64,000 bases of DNA from positions 29,124,058 through 29,188,057 of the forward strand of contig OY741270.1 in NCBI GenBank assembly GCA_963514095.1, read 5' to 3'. Under the pieces are notes generated by a model, which did no database searches, was not told the origin of the DNA, and was given only the letters and a program-made list of their open reading frames with translations. The position numbers were made by a program, and so were the translations under genes. The first letter of the stretch is position 1, and each line of letters starts with the position of its first letter. This stretch comes from Eutrigla gurnardus (Eukaryota; Chordata; Actinopteri; Perciformes; Triglidae). Shown in pieces: positions 35,579-45,695 of this stretch.

Positions 35579-35850
35579 TGCATCTCTTTATGGTCACTTT
35601 GCATCTTTGTAGTCATCAGGTGTCTCTTTGAGGTTGATTTGCGTCTCTTTATGGTCACTTTGCATCTTTGTAGTCATCAGGTGTCTCGTAGTTGATTTGC
35701 ATCTCTTTATGGTCACTTTGCATCTTTGTAGTCATCAGGTGTCTCGTAGTTGATTTGCATCTCTTTATGGTCACTTTGCATCTTTGTAGTCATTAAGTGT
35801 CTCGTAATTGTTTTGCATCTCTTTGAAGTCAACGGATGTCTCAATGTAGT
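35579..35850. repeat. 58-61 bp tandem repeat
   Basis: Four to five copies of a unit containing CATCTCTTTATGGTCACTTT, GCATCTTTGTAGTCATCAGG and TGTCTCGTAGTTGATTT, decaying at the right end. Confidence 0.95.
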
Positions 35851-36846
35851 GTTTTGCATCTTTGCATCATCCTTTTCTGTCTTCATTTTGCATCTATTTT
35901 CAGATGTTTTGGCGTCTTCTTTGTCGTCTTGTTGTGTCTCTTTGTATTTTAGAAATATATTGCAGGTGAACCAGAACTCTCTGCAGACTGCACATGCTCT
36001 TCGCTATTTATTCCCACTGAAGATGAAGAGAGGCTGTCTGATTCTGGTCCAAATCTTGCTGCCATAACGGATCAACTCTGACACCTCGAAACAGAGATAC
36101 TATACAAAATATTATGGGAGAAGGCCAGAAGAAGCCTGAGATGCAGGATCTAAGCCCTTCTGCTGTAAATGTCTTTACTAATAATAGTGTATTTGAATGA
36201 AGTGGAGTCTGTGTGCAGCTGTGATATGAAGTCAAACTGAACCGATATGGTCGGAAAATTATAAAGAAACCACGATCAGGATATTTTAACTGAACTCTGG
36301 GACTTAACACTTCACACAAGAGGCTCTGGCCTCAACCCCTCAGGTGAGCGATTAATCCACGATCACAATGCAAACCTCTACCAAAAATGACGAACCGCCA
36401 TCCAGCATTACAATGAATTACAGGATGCTTAACAAAGAAAAGGAAAGGGCCTTCCCATCAACCCAGAAATATCAAAGTGAACTTCCTGTTTCTGCAGGAT
36501 GAGCGGCAACACGGCGGATTAGAGGAGGTCATCAGAACATGGGTCAGGACTGGAGGATGCAGCGCCAGACGGGCTGTCCACCTGAAAGCATGATGCGATC
36601 GCTGCACAGAACACCCCCAAGAGATATCACGTTTACTTTATTCACGGCATCGATGACACGTATGGGGAATATTCTAGGATTGTGTTCTCAGCATCCTCTA
36701 AAGTAGTTTTATGTAAGAGGACGGAGGGGCTGGGCAGGGATGGACGCATGCCCGGACCCACGGCTTACAAATCTGGAGTATTTATTAGGATAATCTCAGC
36801 AAAATCCACTCCAGTCTGGCGAACACCTCATCCCTTCATTTGATCC

Positions 36847-36875
36847 AAGAAGAAGAAGAAGAAGAAGAAGAAGAT
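36847..36875. repeat. AAG microsatellite
   Basis: About nine AAG units. Confidence 0.95.
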
Positions 36876-37771
36876 GGGAGGATGTGATGCAGCTAAGAAT
36901 AGGTTCCTAGTAGTAGTCACACAGCATGGAGCTCAACTGGAGGTTACATGCAACATGCACCTTTCAAACCCCCCCCCCCCCCAAAAAAAACCCTGCATGC
37001 ACCTTTTTCCTGCACGGCCGCGCGTGCACCAGACCCGCGCGGCTTTGCGCATTATGTCGCCCCACACACACACTCATCAAATAGAACCAAAAAAATCAAA
37101 TCTGCCACAGCCGGGTTTTTTTGGAAGTCGTTATCTGCCCTCCTCGTGTGTGAGCCGCATTACCAGAACCACAACGTTTACACCAAACCCCCACATCGAC
37201 CCTCGCACGCGCGTCACACGCAGGAAACCACAAGAAATGAATCGTATTTCTCACCTTTTCAAGACGCCGAACACGTTCGCGCACATTTTTGCGGATGTCT
37301 GTTTCCATCGGCCACAGCAGGGTGGGTCGTGGAGCAAAGTGGCATCCAGATGGATAACCAAACACACCCCCCCTCCCCACACACACACACACACACCACC
37401 ACACCCCCCTCCCAAAAAAAAGATGAGCGATTCCGGCGATGCTCCGGTCAGCTTCTGCACCTAACTGGCGTCGCCCCTCCCACAGGCGACCAAGAAGGCG
37501 GCTTCCTCCCTCTCTCGCCTTTAAAAACTTACTTCACAAATCAAATTAAATATTCTTGAAATAAAAACAGAGTCGATGCCGAGCCCCGTTATCCCACGTA
37601 CAGCGCTCTGTGAATGCCATTGTCCTGCGTCAAGCTAGCTCCCGATGATCACCTGACTCAGCCCACCTTCGGCCGAATAACTCCAGCTTTTCCTTCTTCC
37701 ATTTTTTTTTGTTTTAGGGAGGTGTTACAACACAAACGACACTTTGTCAGCTTAACTGTGTTCGCTCTTAC

Positions 37772-37900
37772 CTGCATAGCCACCGTACAGCCATCTGAAA
37801 TGTTGTGGGATAGTGCGCACCGCCCCTGATTAAAGCTAAACATTAGCCCACCTAGCTACCTTCTAGTAGTTACTTTCCGGGGCTCACGCGCACAAAACTA
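37772..37900 (-). other. bag5: bag5 5' non-coding exon (predicted; upstream end not defined)
   Basis: On the minus strand CTATGCAG|GTAAGAG is a consensus donor just inside a CpG-rich block, in the position expected for the first exon of a bag5 transcript divergent from coa8. The transcription start is not determined. CCGGAAAGT (ETS-like) and AGATGGC (YY1-like core) lie nearby. Confidence 0.45.
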
Positions 37901-38873
37901 TCGCGGAGTTTCCGCCGATCTCATTCGCGAGGACATACAAAACTATTGTCGTGGATGTTTGTTTCGCTCAAACATTAATATGTGCTAATGAATGTTAAGT
38001 CACCGCGTAAGGCTTTCATATCGACGTAGAAGAAATAATTTAATGTGATATCTTGCCGGTGATCAACCGAACAGTTTTTCTTCAACGCAGTGTAAGTTTT
38101 GGTTGTCCAACGTTGTGTGCGCTCCATTTTGATCGATAGCCAACACGCAAGGGCGGGTGTGGCGCTAGCTTCGATTTCACCGAAAGAAAAAACCTCTAAA
38201 TTTGATTTAATTGACCGTTTTGACGTAAATGTTTTATCAGTTATTATGAACGTGTTATAAATATAATGAATTGCACTGATGCCTCTGGAAATTATTATAT
38301 AAATTAAATATTATATGAACTACCACTCTGTAAATAATATATGTATAATGACTGATTATAACAACGCATTTTATTTTATTTGTTTTGTATTTCAAGCATT
38401 GTAATTTATGTATTTGTTAGTATTTCAGACATCCCTAATGTCCTTGGACGATATTTTATTTTTTATATCGACTCATCTTTTTTTATTATTATTATTATTA
38501 TTGTTAATGCTTATCCGTTGTATTATAAACTCGTCGTCATCGAAAATGAGGGAAACCTCAATGTCTTACGGGTATAAATAAAGGTTCGATGATGATAAGT
38601 AATTAATACATCAACAATAATAATCTATTAAAAAAATAGAATAGAAGTATTGGGCGGAACCCCGCCCGACTAGCTCGATCCCGGGCTGCGAGGGTGGTTT
38701 ATCGAGCCCCACCAGTTTCCCCCCTGTGTGTCACGTGACCGAGCGGCTCACCGAAGGACGCCGACATGATCTCCCCTGAAGTTGACTGTAGTAGGATATG
38801 AACATGAAGACTCTGTGCTGTAAAGGATACAGACTCTGTTTAAAAACGGCCGTTTAACCGTCGGTTAATTAAA
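37773..38873. promoter_or_regulatory. bag5-coa8 divergent promoter region
   Basis: Head-to-head interval between the predicted bag5 first exon and the coa8 start codon. The bag5 side is CpG-rich to about 38170, the middle is AT-rich with an ATT run (38479-38503), and the coa8 side (38645-38760) is again GC-rich. A perfect GTCACGTGAC palindrome lies at 38730-38739. Human BAG5 and COA8 are likewise divergent. Confidence 0.6.
38730..38739. promoter_or_regulatory. GTCACGTGAC E-box / CLEAR-type palindrome
   Basis: A 10-bp perfect palindrome, 135 bases upstream of the coa8 ATG, matching the USF and MiT/TFE (TFEB/TFE3) consensus. Confidence 0.55.
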
Positions 38874-39026
38874 ATGGCGGCCAGAGCAGCAGCAGCAGCA
38901 GCGGGCCGTTTAATAACATGGAGGACTGCCGGCCTGTTTCCCCTCCACCCTCCGTGCTACACAACAGCGCGGAATACTCGGCGGTGTAGCTCCAACCTGG
39001 CAACCCAGCAGGACAAGACGCCAAAG
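38874..39026 (+). CDS. coa8: coa8 exon 1 (presequence)
   Basis: Residues 1-51, rich in Ala and Arg, with a GCA-repeat alanine run. The donor is AAG|GTTCGT, weaker than the others in the gene. Phase 0. Confidence 0.85.
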
Positions 39027-42000
39027 GTTCGTTACGTTTAATTACGATTCTCGAGATGATAGCGACGGAGTTGTTTATTCGACTTACAGGTGGTTGTTGT
39101 TGTCGTCGCCGGCAGCTCGTGTACAGTCTTTGCACCATTGTGAGTGTGTGTGTTGCTATGATACTGTTGCTGGGGTCGTTGCCATGTTTGCAGTTTCCGT
39201 ATATAGTAGCTAACTCATATCAATAGTGGAGGACATACTTAAGATATTAAAGTAAAACTACTTATATCAACGTGTAAAAATACTCCAGTGCATGTTAACG
39301 TTACTTCCGTAAACAAAGGTACAACAATATTATCAATTGTTTTTTAAAAAGTATAAAAAAGTAAAAACTCATTACTAAGTAAAAGTAGTAATACCACAGT
39401 GTAGAAATACTCCTGCATTCAAAGTGTGTCTAAAATACAGTTTAACATCCAAATATACTTAATAAAATAAAATAAAATCAAAGTGCTCATTACGCAGAAT
39501 GACCAATTTCAGAGTCATATTATTATTAGATTATAATTATTGATGCTTTAATGTTGCAACGTTGTGATGATTTCAGAATAATCCAATAATAATACTGTCG
39601 GTGAAATAAGTAGTCTGTAAAAAGTAAATACTTTAACGTTCAATACATACCTCCTCCTGTTTTGTATCCAATTAAACTGAATTAAAACTTTATTTATTAT
39701 ATTGTTTTCAACTCCCACTTTTCCTTTTTTTAATAGTTTTAACACACCTGAATCTCAGCCTGGTGGAGTTGCATTGTGGGTAACGTAGGCTCCAGGTTTA
39801 GACATGGAAGAAGGAGGAGTGGAATAACATTTAATTACCTGTCCATCATCTGACGGTGTTGTTTCTTACGTAGAGATCTGCCGTCAGACCAGCAGTCAGC
39901 ACCACGCACGACTGGATCGGTCCACCGAACCCTCTCTCCAACCTCCGGCCAATCGTTTACCACGTTCCCGAGGACGAATCGGAGCTGGAGAAACGTCTGA
40001 GACACCTGAGGCAGGAGACCGAGGACTGGAACCACGAGTTCTGGACCGAGCAGAACATCAGCTTCAGCAAGGTGGGAAGGTTCTCCTTATCCAGGGTGTC
40101 TGTGGCACAAGTGATGATATTTATGTCACAAAAATAGTTTATTTTATAAACACACATAATAACCAGAATAAAGCTTCAACAAATTATTTATATCTTATGT
40201 TAATATCTATTAATTATCTAATTTTTATTTGTTAAGACTAATCAATTAGTCTATTAAGTGCAGGAAACGATGGGAAAAGGCCAGTTACAACTTCCCAGAA
40301 CCCAAAGTGGCATCTTTACATTTTTGCATCTTTTCGAATGTAAGTTCTTATTTTCACCAGCAGGGGGCAGCATCGCACAACAAAACGTCAATAGAGTGGA
40401 CTTTTTTATGCAAATAGGTTGTTAAAAACTCAATGAGTTTATGGTATTTCATTGCAAATATATTTTTAAATGAATGCTTAATCATTAACACAGTAAGTGA
40501 CCAGTCAAGAGCGGTGCAATGCATTTATTTAAAAATGTTTAATTGATAAAGGCCCAGGGATATTAATATGTGAATATTTTCTTTTTGCATGCATTTTCAG
40601 ACCCCGTTGACTTAATTTATTCATTTTAGAATAGTCTGGTTTGTTGTTCTTGTTTTTTATTTGAATTTTTATGATTATTATGTTTATTTATTGATTGATT
40701 TTGATGCTCTCTGCAGGAAAAAGAAGCTTTCATCTTTTCAAAACTGAACGCAAAAGGCTTGACTGTGCGTGACGAACAAGGTGAGGACCTTCTAAGGCCT
40801 CTATCTCCTCTCCTTCTGCTCCTCCCCCCCCCTCCTTCCCTCCCTCCTTCCTCTTTATCTCCTTCCCCTGCTTCTTCCTTTCCTTTCTTTCTCACCTATT
40901 TACCTCTGTCTCCTCTCCTCTTCTCTCCTACCCTCCATCTTTATTCTCACCTCTCTTCTTCCATCCTCCCACTCCTCTTCTCCCCTACCCATGAAAACAG
41001 TATAACGTTGTCTCTCCCCCTCAGGACGCCGGCGGACCCTGAACAGCGAAGAAATGGCCGTGTTTTACCAAAGCTTCCTGGACACAAACCAAACACGACA
41101 TGCAGATTATAACAAGTGAGTTGTTTTGCAGCTGAGCATCTCCCATGATGCCGCTGGGTGGGCGGGGCACGCCTCCCTCCGCTGGAGCTGTGGGAACGCT
41201 CCGCACCTCGTGTGTGATGAAGAACCAACACGGCAGACGATGAAGAGCTTTCTGTTCATTAACATTCAGAGTGTTTGAAGAGTTATTTCTGTTGTTTTCT
41301 CCGCTGAGAGGCAATCAGAAGTAACGCTTCCTCCCTTTGGTATTGTTGCTTTCTTGTCTTTTGAAAAACAAACTTCAAGTACAACTAACTTTTAAATGTA
41401 ATTATGAATTAATTAAGTACATTGTTTATCTACATTTACTCCATATATCTCTTTGTAGTGTTTATGTTAAATGTGAGCAGTTGTTGAAGCTTCATACATT
41501 TTGTATACATCTATTTTCTCCCCCTTTACCTCCTCACCTCCTTCCACCCATCTCCTTTTTCCTTTCATCTTCCCTCTGTCCTTCCTTGCTCCCTTCCTTC
41601 TTTTTCTTACATTTTTAAATCCCCCACCTCATTCCCTCCCTCCTTCCTGCCTCTTTGCTTCTTCCTTCCCTTCTCACCTTTTTACCTCTTTCAGGTCCCT
41701 CTTTGACTTCCTTTCCTCCCTTCCTCCTCATCACCTCCCATCCCTCCCTCCTTTCTCTTGCTTCCATCTTCCTCAGCTTCCTTCCTTCCCTTCTCACCTT
41801 TTTACCTCTTTCAGGTCCTTCTTTGGCTTCCTTTCCTCCCTTCCTCCTTCCTTTCTCCTCTCTGTCCTTGCTTCTATCTTCCTCAGCTTCCTTCCTTCCC
41901 TTCTCACCCTTTTTACCTCTTTCAGGTCCTTCTTTGGCTTCCTTTCCTCCCTTCCTCCTTCCTTTCTCCTCTCTGTCCTTGCTTCTATCTTCCTCAGCTT

Positions 42001-42512
42001 TCTTCCTTCCCTTCTCACCTTTTTGACCTCTTTCAGGTCCTTCTTTGACTTCCTTTCCTCCTTCCCTCCTTTCTCTTGCTTCCATCTTCCTCAGCTTCCT
42101 TCCTTCCCTTCTCACCTTTTTACCTCTTTCTCCCCTCATCCTCCTCATTTCTCCCCCACTTCCCTCTTCACCTTCCTTTACTTCCCTCCTCCCATCCCTC
42201 CCTGTTCTTCCTTCCTTATTCCCTTGCTCCCTCACCTTTTCACCTCTGTGACCTCCATAAATTGTTTTGTATTTGGGGGGAAAAAAATCTACAATTTCTT
42301 AACAGTCTAATGACCGTATCGCGTTTTCTTCTCACTGGATTTAACTCGAGCTCACTTCCTCTAACTCTACCTCCTTCTTCCTCGTGTCCAGGGAATGGTA
42401 CCGACGTAACTTCACCATCACCTTGCTCATGGCCCGAGTCACCCTAAACAACACGTGGAAGATTGTAACCAAAAGACACAACGGCAGGAAAAACGACACT
42501 CCTGCCACCTGA
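38874..42512 (+). CDS. coa8: cytochrome c oxidase assembly factor 8
   Basis: Five exons join to a 208-residue protein (human COA8/APOPT1 about 206). COA8 is a mitochondrial matrix-side factor needed for complex IV assembly or stability; loss in human causes COX deficiency. The N terminus (MAARAAAAAAGRLITWRTAG, then several Arg and no acidic residue up to about 40) is a typical mitochondrial presequence. Conserved landmarks are THDWIGPPNPLSNLRPIVYH, PEDESELEKRLRHLRQET, WNHEFWTEQNISFSKEKEAF, TLNSEEMAVFYQSFL and KEWYRRNFTITLLMARVTL. The ATG at 38874 is in context TTAAAATGG and opens the only in-frame presequence. The promoter is shared with bag5 and the gene is in tandem with klc1. Span is exon plus intron. 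Confidence 0.95.
39027..39873 (+). other. coa8: coa8 intron 1
   Basis: GT/AG intron, AT-rich. From about 39210 to 39660 it carries AAAAGTA-rich sequence of the fish TACTTTTACTTAAGTA-type repeat. GCATTGTGGGTAACGTAG at about 39771 precedes exon 2. Confidence 0.9.
39874..40071 (+). CDS. coa8: coa8 exon 2
   Basis: Acceptor TTTCTTACGTAG; donor AAG|GTGGGA. Encodes residues 52-117, including the family core HDWIGPP and LRQETEDWNHEFW. Confidence 0.95.
40072..40716 (+). other. coa8: coa8 intron 2
   Basis: AT-rich GT/AG intron with one GC-rich island: CCAGCAGGGGGCAGC at 40357-40371, a strong CTCF-like core. Confidence 0.9.
40357..40371 (+). promoter_or_regulatory. CTCF-like site
   Basis: CCAGCAGGGGGCAGC matches the CTCF core CCASYAGRKGGCRS on the plus strand, in coa8 intron 2. 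Confidence 0.4.
40717..40780 (+). CDS. coa8: coa8 exon 3
   Basis: Acceptor CTCTCTGCAG; donor AAG|GTGAGG. Encodes EKEAFIFSKLNAKGLTVRDE and Q, matching the human EKEEFIHSRLKTKGLGLR segment, and ends in phase 1. Confidence 0.95.
40785..40985 (+). repeat. pyrimidine-rich tract in coa8 intron 3
   Basis: Intron 3 (40781-41024) is largely CTCCTTC-type polypyrimidine, similar in composition to the repeat in intron 4 but without a clear long unit. Confidence 0.9.
41025..41115 (+). CDS. coa8: coa8 exon 4
   Basis: Acceptor CTCCCCCTCAG; donor ACAA|GTGAGT. Encodes GRRRTLNSEEMAVFYQSFLD through YNK (Lys split), parallel to human TLNAEEMADFYKEFL. Confidence 0.95.
41116..42391 (+). other. coa8: coa8 intron 4
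   Basis: GT/AG intron of 1.28 kb. The left half is ordinary AT-rich DNA and the right half (about 41510-42250) is a nearly pure pyrimidine tract with a tandem repeat. Confidence 0.9.
41510..42250 (+). repeat. polypyrimidine tandem repeat, units of about 97-120 bp
   Basis: CTTCCTTCCCTTCTCACC recurs at about 41661, 41781, 41891, 42002 and 42099. Each is followed by TTTTTACCTCTTTC(AGGTCC) and, before the next copy, by ATCTTCCTCAG. The whole stretch is C/T with very few purines except the repeated CAG and ACC words. It is open in several frames on both strands, giving spurious ORFs of 206 and 269 residues. Confidence 0.97.
42392..42512 (+). CDS. coa8: coa8 exon 5
   Basis: Acceptor CCTCGTGTCCAG. 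Encodes EWYRRNFTITLLMARVTLNN to DTPAT, then TGA at 42510-42512. The human match is DWYKRNFAITFFMGKVAL. Confidence 0.95.
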
Positions 42513-42515
42513 TAA

Positions 42516-42525
42516 AATAAATAAA
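42516..42525 (+). terminator. coa8: coa8 poly(A) signal
   Basis: Two overlapping AATAAA hexamers (AATAAATAAA) start 3 bases after the stop codon, followed by pyrimidine-rich, GT-containing sequence (CTCCTGTGTCCCTCC). This predicts an unusually short 3' UTR. Confidence 0.7.
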
Positions 42526-42574
42526 TGTTCTCACCTCCTGTGTCCCTCCTCTGTTTCTAATGGGCGGTTGTAGT

Positions 42575-42578
<4 letters not shown>

Positions 42579-42609
<31 letters not shown>
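42579..42609. repeat. TA microsatellite
   Basis: About 15 TA units followed by CACACACA, just past the coa8 3' end. Confidence 0.95.
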
Positions 42610-42617
<8 letters not shown>

Positions 42618-43443
42618 AACCAAATGTACTTGTACATCAGTATTTCTGTTAACGCTACTTTTATACCTCTGATGTGCCATCATTTGGAGGCAGCTATTAA
42701 TATTACTGTGCCACATTTATCTGACAATTTTATGTGCTCTGCAGATTTGTAGTATTTATACAAAATATGAAATATAAAAATTATGATTTATTGTTATAGG
42801 TTGCAAAGAATTAAAGTGACGAACATTTTAATGCATTAATAATTACAATCCAATATTTTTGACTTTGAAAACGGAAGATTAACCATAAAAAAAACCTACT
42901 ACTACTACTTAAGTAACAAAAAGTGTAGACATATAGTTACAAATCTGACTTGCAAGGTATTAGCATCAAAGTATACTTAAAAGTGCTCTTTATGCTTCAT
43001 GTCCAGAGGTGTCATAAGTACACAATACTACAAAAGTAAAAGTACTGATTCAACTTCTTTACTCAAGTAAAAGTGAAAAAAAAGAAATGTACTCAAAATA
43101 TGAAATATAAATAAACATAATGAAATATACAGATATTTGTTTAAAATGTAGGGAGTAAAAGTAAAAAAGTATTACTTCTTCGTGACTTCCCACCTCTGTT
43201 AAAGTTGAAGTATATCGCGGTTAATAAATCTGGCTGCTCACTTGGACCGCAGCTTCCCCTTTAATCCGGGAGGCAGCAGCGATGATGACATCATCACCGA
43301 GGACGGGGGAGGGGGGCGCGCGCCGGCTAACGCCATTTTCACGCAGCGCGCAGTCAAGCCAGTCATCCGGCCGGGAGGACCAGCGAGCTGTCAGCTTCGC
43401 GGGCGACTCGTCAACTTTTCTTCCCTCCTCCTCCTCCTCCCCC

Positions 43444-43464
43444 ATGAAGCCGCCGTCCGGTTAA
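43444..43464 (+). other. short upstream ORF 1 in klc1 leader
   Basis: ATG AAG CCG CCG TCC GGT TAA: six codons plus stop, in a CCCCATGA context. Listed because it precedes a second, better-placed uORF. Confidence 0.4.
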
Positions 43465-43490
43465 CTTTCACGGACTCGTTCCTTCCTGCC

Positions 43491-43535
43491 ATGGAACCAA
43501 AGGAGAACGGGCTCTCCTCGCATGGCTCCGACTAA
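43491..43535 (+). other. short upstream ORF 2 in klc1 leader
   Basis: A 14-codon ORF (MEPKENGLSSHGSD) with start context CTGCCATGG, near-optimal for a vertebrate start. It would lie in the klc1 5' UTR if transcription begins upstream of about 43480. Confidence 0.45.
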
Positions 43536-45633
43536 AGCCAGTGTTTTTGACAGTTAGGCGGCTAGCTATGTAGCTTAGCTGGTCATCCTTAACGGCGGTT
43601 GATGCACTGAAGCCCCCAACAGAACGTATCCCAGCCGGAAACACAGCTTGGATATCGTGTTTTTAAAACGTATTTATTAATATAAATATATTTTCGTCAC
43701 TTATAGACAAAACGTTGTGGATCAAAGGAACAACACCCCCCCATTTAACAAAAAAAAACGTGATTTAGACGGTGAGATAAACGGACGTTACACTGCAGCT
43801 ATATCGGCAACGGATGTCCTAGAGAACGGTAAGAATGGCTCCGTGTATTTCTTGGATCTGTATCATTAGCTAACCAATTAAACACTTTGTCCCGTCCGTG
43901 TTTATGTCGTTTCCAAAGTGCCTTCTTGTTTAAAAAAAACAACATACATTTGTGACATGTATTGTATAGAGTTGTCCTTTTTAAAGGATGAACCTACTGG
44001 ATGCGCGCGCTGTGTTTACGTTTCTCGCAGGAATTAGACGCCATAAGCACATTAACTGTCACTGGGAGTGCGACAGTAGCTCTGGAGTTAGCACCGTGGT
44101 TAGTCTGCGTCTTTGCAGGGAGGCACTGGCTAACTGGTTCTTCAGGTTAATCCATTTGTACGCGACATAGATGGCGACACACAACGAAAAGCAGCAGTGA
44201 CTAATAAGAGGGCAATCGTGTCTAAAACATGCACTTGTCCGTCCACCGCCGCAGCCGAAAGTCTTGGTGTCTTGTCATGTGATATGTCGGATGTCCCCTT
44301 TTTATTGATATTCAGCGCGGGGGTCGAAGGCGGTGAAAGCTGCCTGTGTTCAGGACACGGATTCAAGTGGAGGGAGGACAGTGGATCCCAGTGTGGTGAC
44401 TCACAGCTGGGACACACTGGGAGGTGTCTGTGAATGCTTCAGATTTAGGACACAATCTCTTGAGTCTACACTGACAGGATTTTTGTTTACCATAGCCTGC
44501 AGTCTTTTTTTTTTTTTTAATAAAAGTGTAATCCACCCCAAGGAAGTCCTCATGGCAACCTGCAGGGCTCCACCTCCTCCAGGCTAACACCCCCCTGCTC
44601 TCCTGGGGCAGCCTGTTGGCTCGGAGATCCCTGAAGCTTTTGTGTGCGTTGACGTTTAATGAAGTTCTTACTGTTGCAGTTGCAGTTGTGATTGCTGCAG
44701 GAGTCAACCTGAGAAGCATTCAGCTTTTCTGCAGGATGCTCCATGCATGCAAACCAGCATGCAACTAAAACAAGTTGCCTGCCGAAAGCACTGCAGATGG
44801 GTGCTTTAACTCATCGTACTTCCAGAGTGCTAATTATGAATTCAATATTAGTCAAACTAATATACTGATTCATCAGGCTGGAAACAACAATACTATTTGA
44901 CAGTTGTATTTTTTTCTGTTGTTTTTGTATCGAAACACAACATGTAAATAGATGTGCTTGTACTGTGACATAGACACCTTTTCCAAAATACTTGAGACTT
45001 CCTTTGTTATTTCTTTAGGGTAATCTCTTGTTATCAGCTGATACCATGGTGTGATGGCACCATTCAGCCAACCAGCTCTTTCATTATGGCGTTGGTGTTA
45101 TGAGGCTATCAGCGGAGAAATGTCTGTCAGAGATGCACAGAAATATTTGATATTCAATGGATACGGAAGGATTTGTATGTGAAAGTCGGAGAAGTAAATT
45201 TCAGCCTTCGGGGTGCTGCAGCAAAGGAGCGGCAGCCACCACTGTCTCTCTAGATAAGAACATCTTAAACCACTTCACTGACACAACTGATCAACTTAAT
45301 CTCTCGGCCCAAGGCTCGCTCATCGGAATATATATTAAAGTACTTCCTTCATGTCATGTGAGGGCAACGAGGACGGAGACTCATTTTAGGTGCCTGTAGA
45401 TCCCGATGCCCACCACACACAGAACACCAATCAGTTCATCATTGATCCCCATCACACTCGTAGTTTCCTATGTTTCAGCCGTGTAGTGTCATGTGTCCTC
45501 GTGACTGCCTGATTTGTTAACCCTTTCTTGGTCCCTGAAGCTAATGGCTAATGTTGTCACGTGACACGTTAGTAATGGCTTGATTCTTGTAGAATTGTGA
45601 AATCAAAGACTTCAGTGTGCTGAAGGACCAGTG

Positions 45634-45695
45634 ACATATATACACATACATATATATACTGTATATGTGTGTATATATATGTGTATGTATATGTA
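45634..45695. repeat. alternating purine-pyrimidine near-palindrome
   Basis: The ACATATATACACATACATAT-type left half and the TGTATATGTGTGTATATATA-type right half are imperfect reverse complements. Simple-sequence DNA in klc1 intron 1. Confidence 0.8.

Larger units (their letters stand above)
33670..37771 (-). other. bag5: bag5 5' intron (inferred)
   Basis: Lies between the predicted non-coding exon (donor CTATGCAG|GTAAGAG, exon edge 37772) and the acceptor at 33670. It contains a 58-61 bp tandem repeat (35579-35850), an AAG run (36847-36875), C-runs and CA runs (36969-36981, 37365-37410) and a CpG-rich part (37010-37300) near the promoter. ORFs of up to 203 residues at 36874-37559 are products of simple repeats. 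Confidence 0.55.
42513..43239. other. coa8-klc1 intergenic interval
   Basis: Short tandem-gene interval with a TA run (42579-42609), AT-rich sequence and AAAAGTACT-rich words of the dispersed repeat family (42900-43200). No ORF of note. Confidence 0.85.
43240..43828 (+). promoter_or_regulatory. klc1: klc1 promoter / 5' non-coding exon (predicted)
   Basis: A CpG island (CGCGCGCCGG, GCAGCGCGCAG) with GATGATG-A-CATCATC at 43281-43295 (perfect 7-bp arms), a GC box, and CGCCATTTTC (YY1-like) at about 43331. It ends at the donor GAACG|GTAAGAA (exon edge 43828). The transcript would be non-coding and join to the ATG exon at 48550. Two short uORFs lie inside. Confidence 0.55.

Noticed and set aside
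36874..37559. ORFs of 196 and 203 codons
   Set aside because: Built from C-runs and CA runs in the bag5 5' intron and promoter. No domain or conserved block.
41501..42310. ORFs of 269 and 206 codons on the two strands
   Set aside because: Products of the pyrimidine tandem repeat inside coa8 intron 4, low complexity (Ser/Phe/Pro or Glu/Lys/Arg).
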